NCBI GenBank assembly: GCA_028290465.1
Contig: JAQGJU010000055.1
Span: 23,123 to 87,122 of the forward strand
Length of the DNA stretch: 64,000 nucleotides
From: Xanthobacteraceae bacterium
GTDB lineage: Bacteria; Pseudomonadota; Alphaproteobacteria; Rhizobiales; Xanthobacteraceae
Reading direction: 5' to 3'
The position numbers and the translations under genes are program-made. Positions 63,763 to 64,000 of this stretch are shown piece by piece; within the stretch, counting starts at the first letter, position 1; every line of letters begins with the position of its first letter. The notes under the pieces are model-generated. The model saw only the letters and a list, made by a program, of their open reading frames with translations. It was not told the origin of the DNA and did not search any database.

Positions 63763-64000
63763 TTAGCGGCGGTCGCCAAACAGCTGCAGCAGCATCAGGA
63801 ACATGTTGAGGAAATCGAGATACAGCCGCAGCGCACCGATCACGGCCTTGCGGCCGGCGACGGTGCCGTCGTCGTTGACGTCGTACATTTCCTTGATCTG
63901 CTGGGTGTCGTAGGCGGTGAGGCCCGCGAATACCAGTACGCCGACCACCGAGATGACGAACTGCAACATCGAGCTGGCCAGGAAGATGTTGACCAGCGAC
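63763..64000 (-). CDS. Bax inhibitor-1/YccA family membrane protein (partial)
   Basis: C-terminal 78 residues only; the gene runs off the right edge. FLASSMLQFVISVVGVLVFAGLTAYDTQQIKEMY contains the YDTQ motif diagnostic of the BI-1 family, followed by AVIGALRLYLDFLNMFLMLLQLFGDRR, the last helix with its Asp. The family forms calcium-leak or transport-like membrane proteins. Confidence 0.93.
   Translation of the reverse strand, partial: SLVNIFLASSMLQFVISVVGVLVFAGLTAYDTQQIKEMYDVNDDGTVAGRKAVIGALRLYLDFLNMFLMLLQLFGDRR

Overview
The window is about 64 kb of GC-rich chromosome from an alphaproteobacterium of the order Hyphomicrobiales, most likely a relative of Bradyrhizobium, Rhodoplanes and Pseudolabrys. 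I base this on protein similarity recalled from memory, on the cluster ffh-rpsP-rimM-trmD-rplS-leuC, on DUF2794 and YggT/DUF167 neighbours, on CtrA- and EcfG-type promoter signals, and on many copies of a short palindromic repeat familiar from that order. I see no phage, integrase, transposase, CRISPR array or rRNA. One tRNA, tRNA-Ala(CGC), is present. Both ends cut genes: sdhC on the left and a Bax-inhibitor-1 family gene on the right.

Layout. 1-4.6 kb: sdhC (partial), a chemoreceptor, a mesaconyl-CoA-hydratase-like MaoC protein and a secreted fasciclin protein. 4.8-7.0 kb: an exported redox group of cytochrome b, molybdopterin oxidoreductase and a Tat-exported Fe/Mn superoxide dismutase. 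7.0-11.0 kb: a Gram-negative (class GN) sortase beside its VIT/vWA substrate carrying an LPKTA sorting signal, with a divergent XRE regulator. 11.0-12.6 kb: an isolated bchE homologue. 12.8-28.8 kb: leuB, asd, leuD and leuC, interspersed with a nitrate/sulfonate-type ABC operon that has two substrate-binding-fold proteins, a polytopic membrane protein, a CoA-ester lyase/FAD reductase pair, a metallopeptidase and a methyltransferase-glycosyltransferase fusion. 28.8-33.2 kb: rplS, trmD, rimM, rpsP and ffh. 33.6-41.2 kb: a hybrid sensor kinase, a ceramidase-like/NAPE-PLD-like lipid hydrolase pair, small exported proteins, an alpha/beta hydrolase and a GNAT. 41.4-53.8 kb: housekeeping genes (ppa, folD, YggU, YggT, tRNA-Ala, dapF, mtaB, rluA-type) mixed with MFS, RidA, GATase, SDR and TerB genes and a probable general-stress membrane gene pair. 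53.8-58.8 kb: ftsY, yciB, a ComEA-like protein and the cytochrome c maturation operon ccmABCDG. 59.0-64 kb: acnA with an apparent frameshift, DUF1223, DUF2794 under a perfect CtrA box, and the BI-1 gene.

How parts fit together. leuB/leuC/leuD, asd and dapF cover leucine and lysine/diaminopimelate synthesis; sdhC and acnA are TCA-cycle genes; ccm genes supply c-type cytochromes; ffh and ftsY are the two GTPases of SRP targeting. The most unusual items are the sortase system, the orphan BchE, the ABC operon whose first product is a signal-less binding-protein fold, the paired lipid hydrolases, the EcfG-type promoter ahead of a membrane protein plus a 25-residue peptide, the two-size palindromic repeat family that supplies stop codons to neighbouring genes, and the acnA frameshift. 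No clearly undescribed multi-gene system could be proven from sequence alone; the best candidates are listed in the findings.
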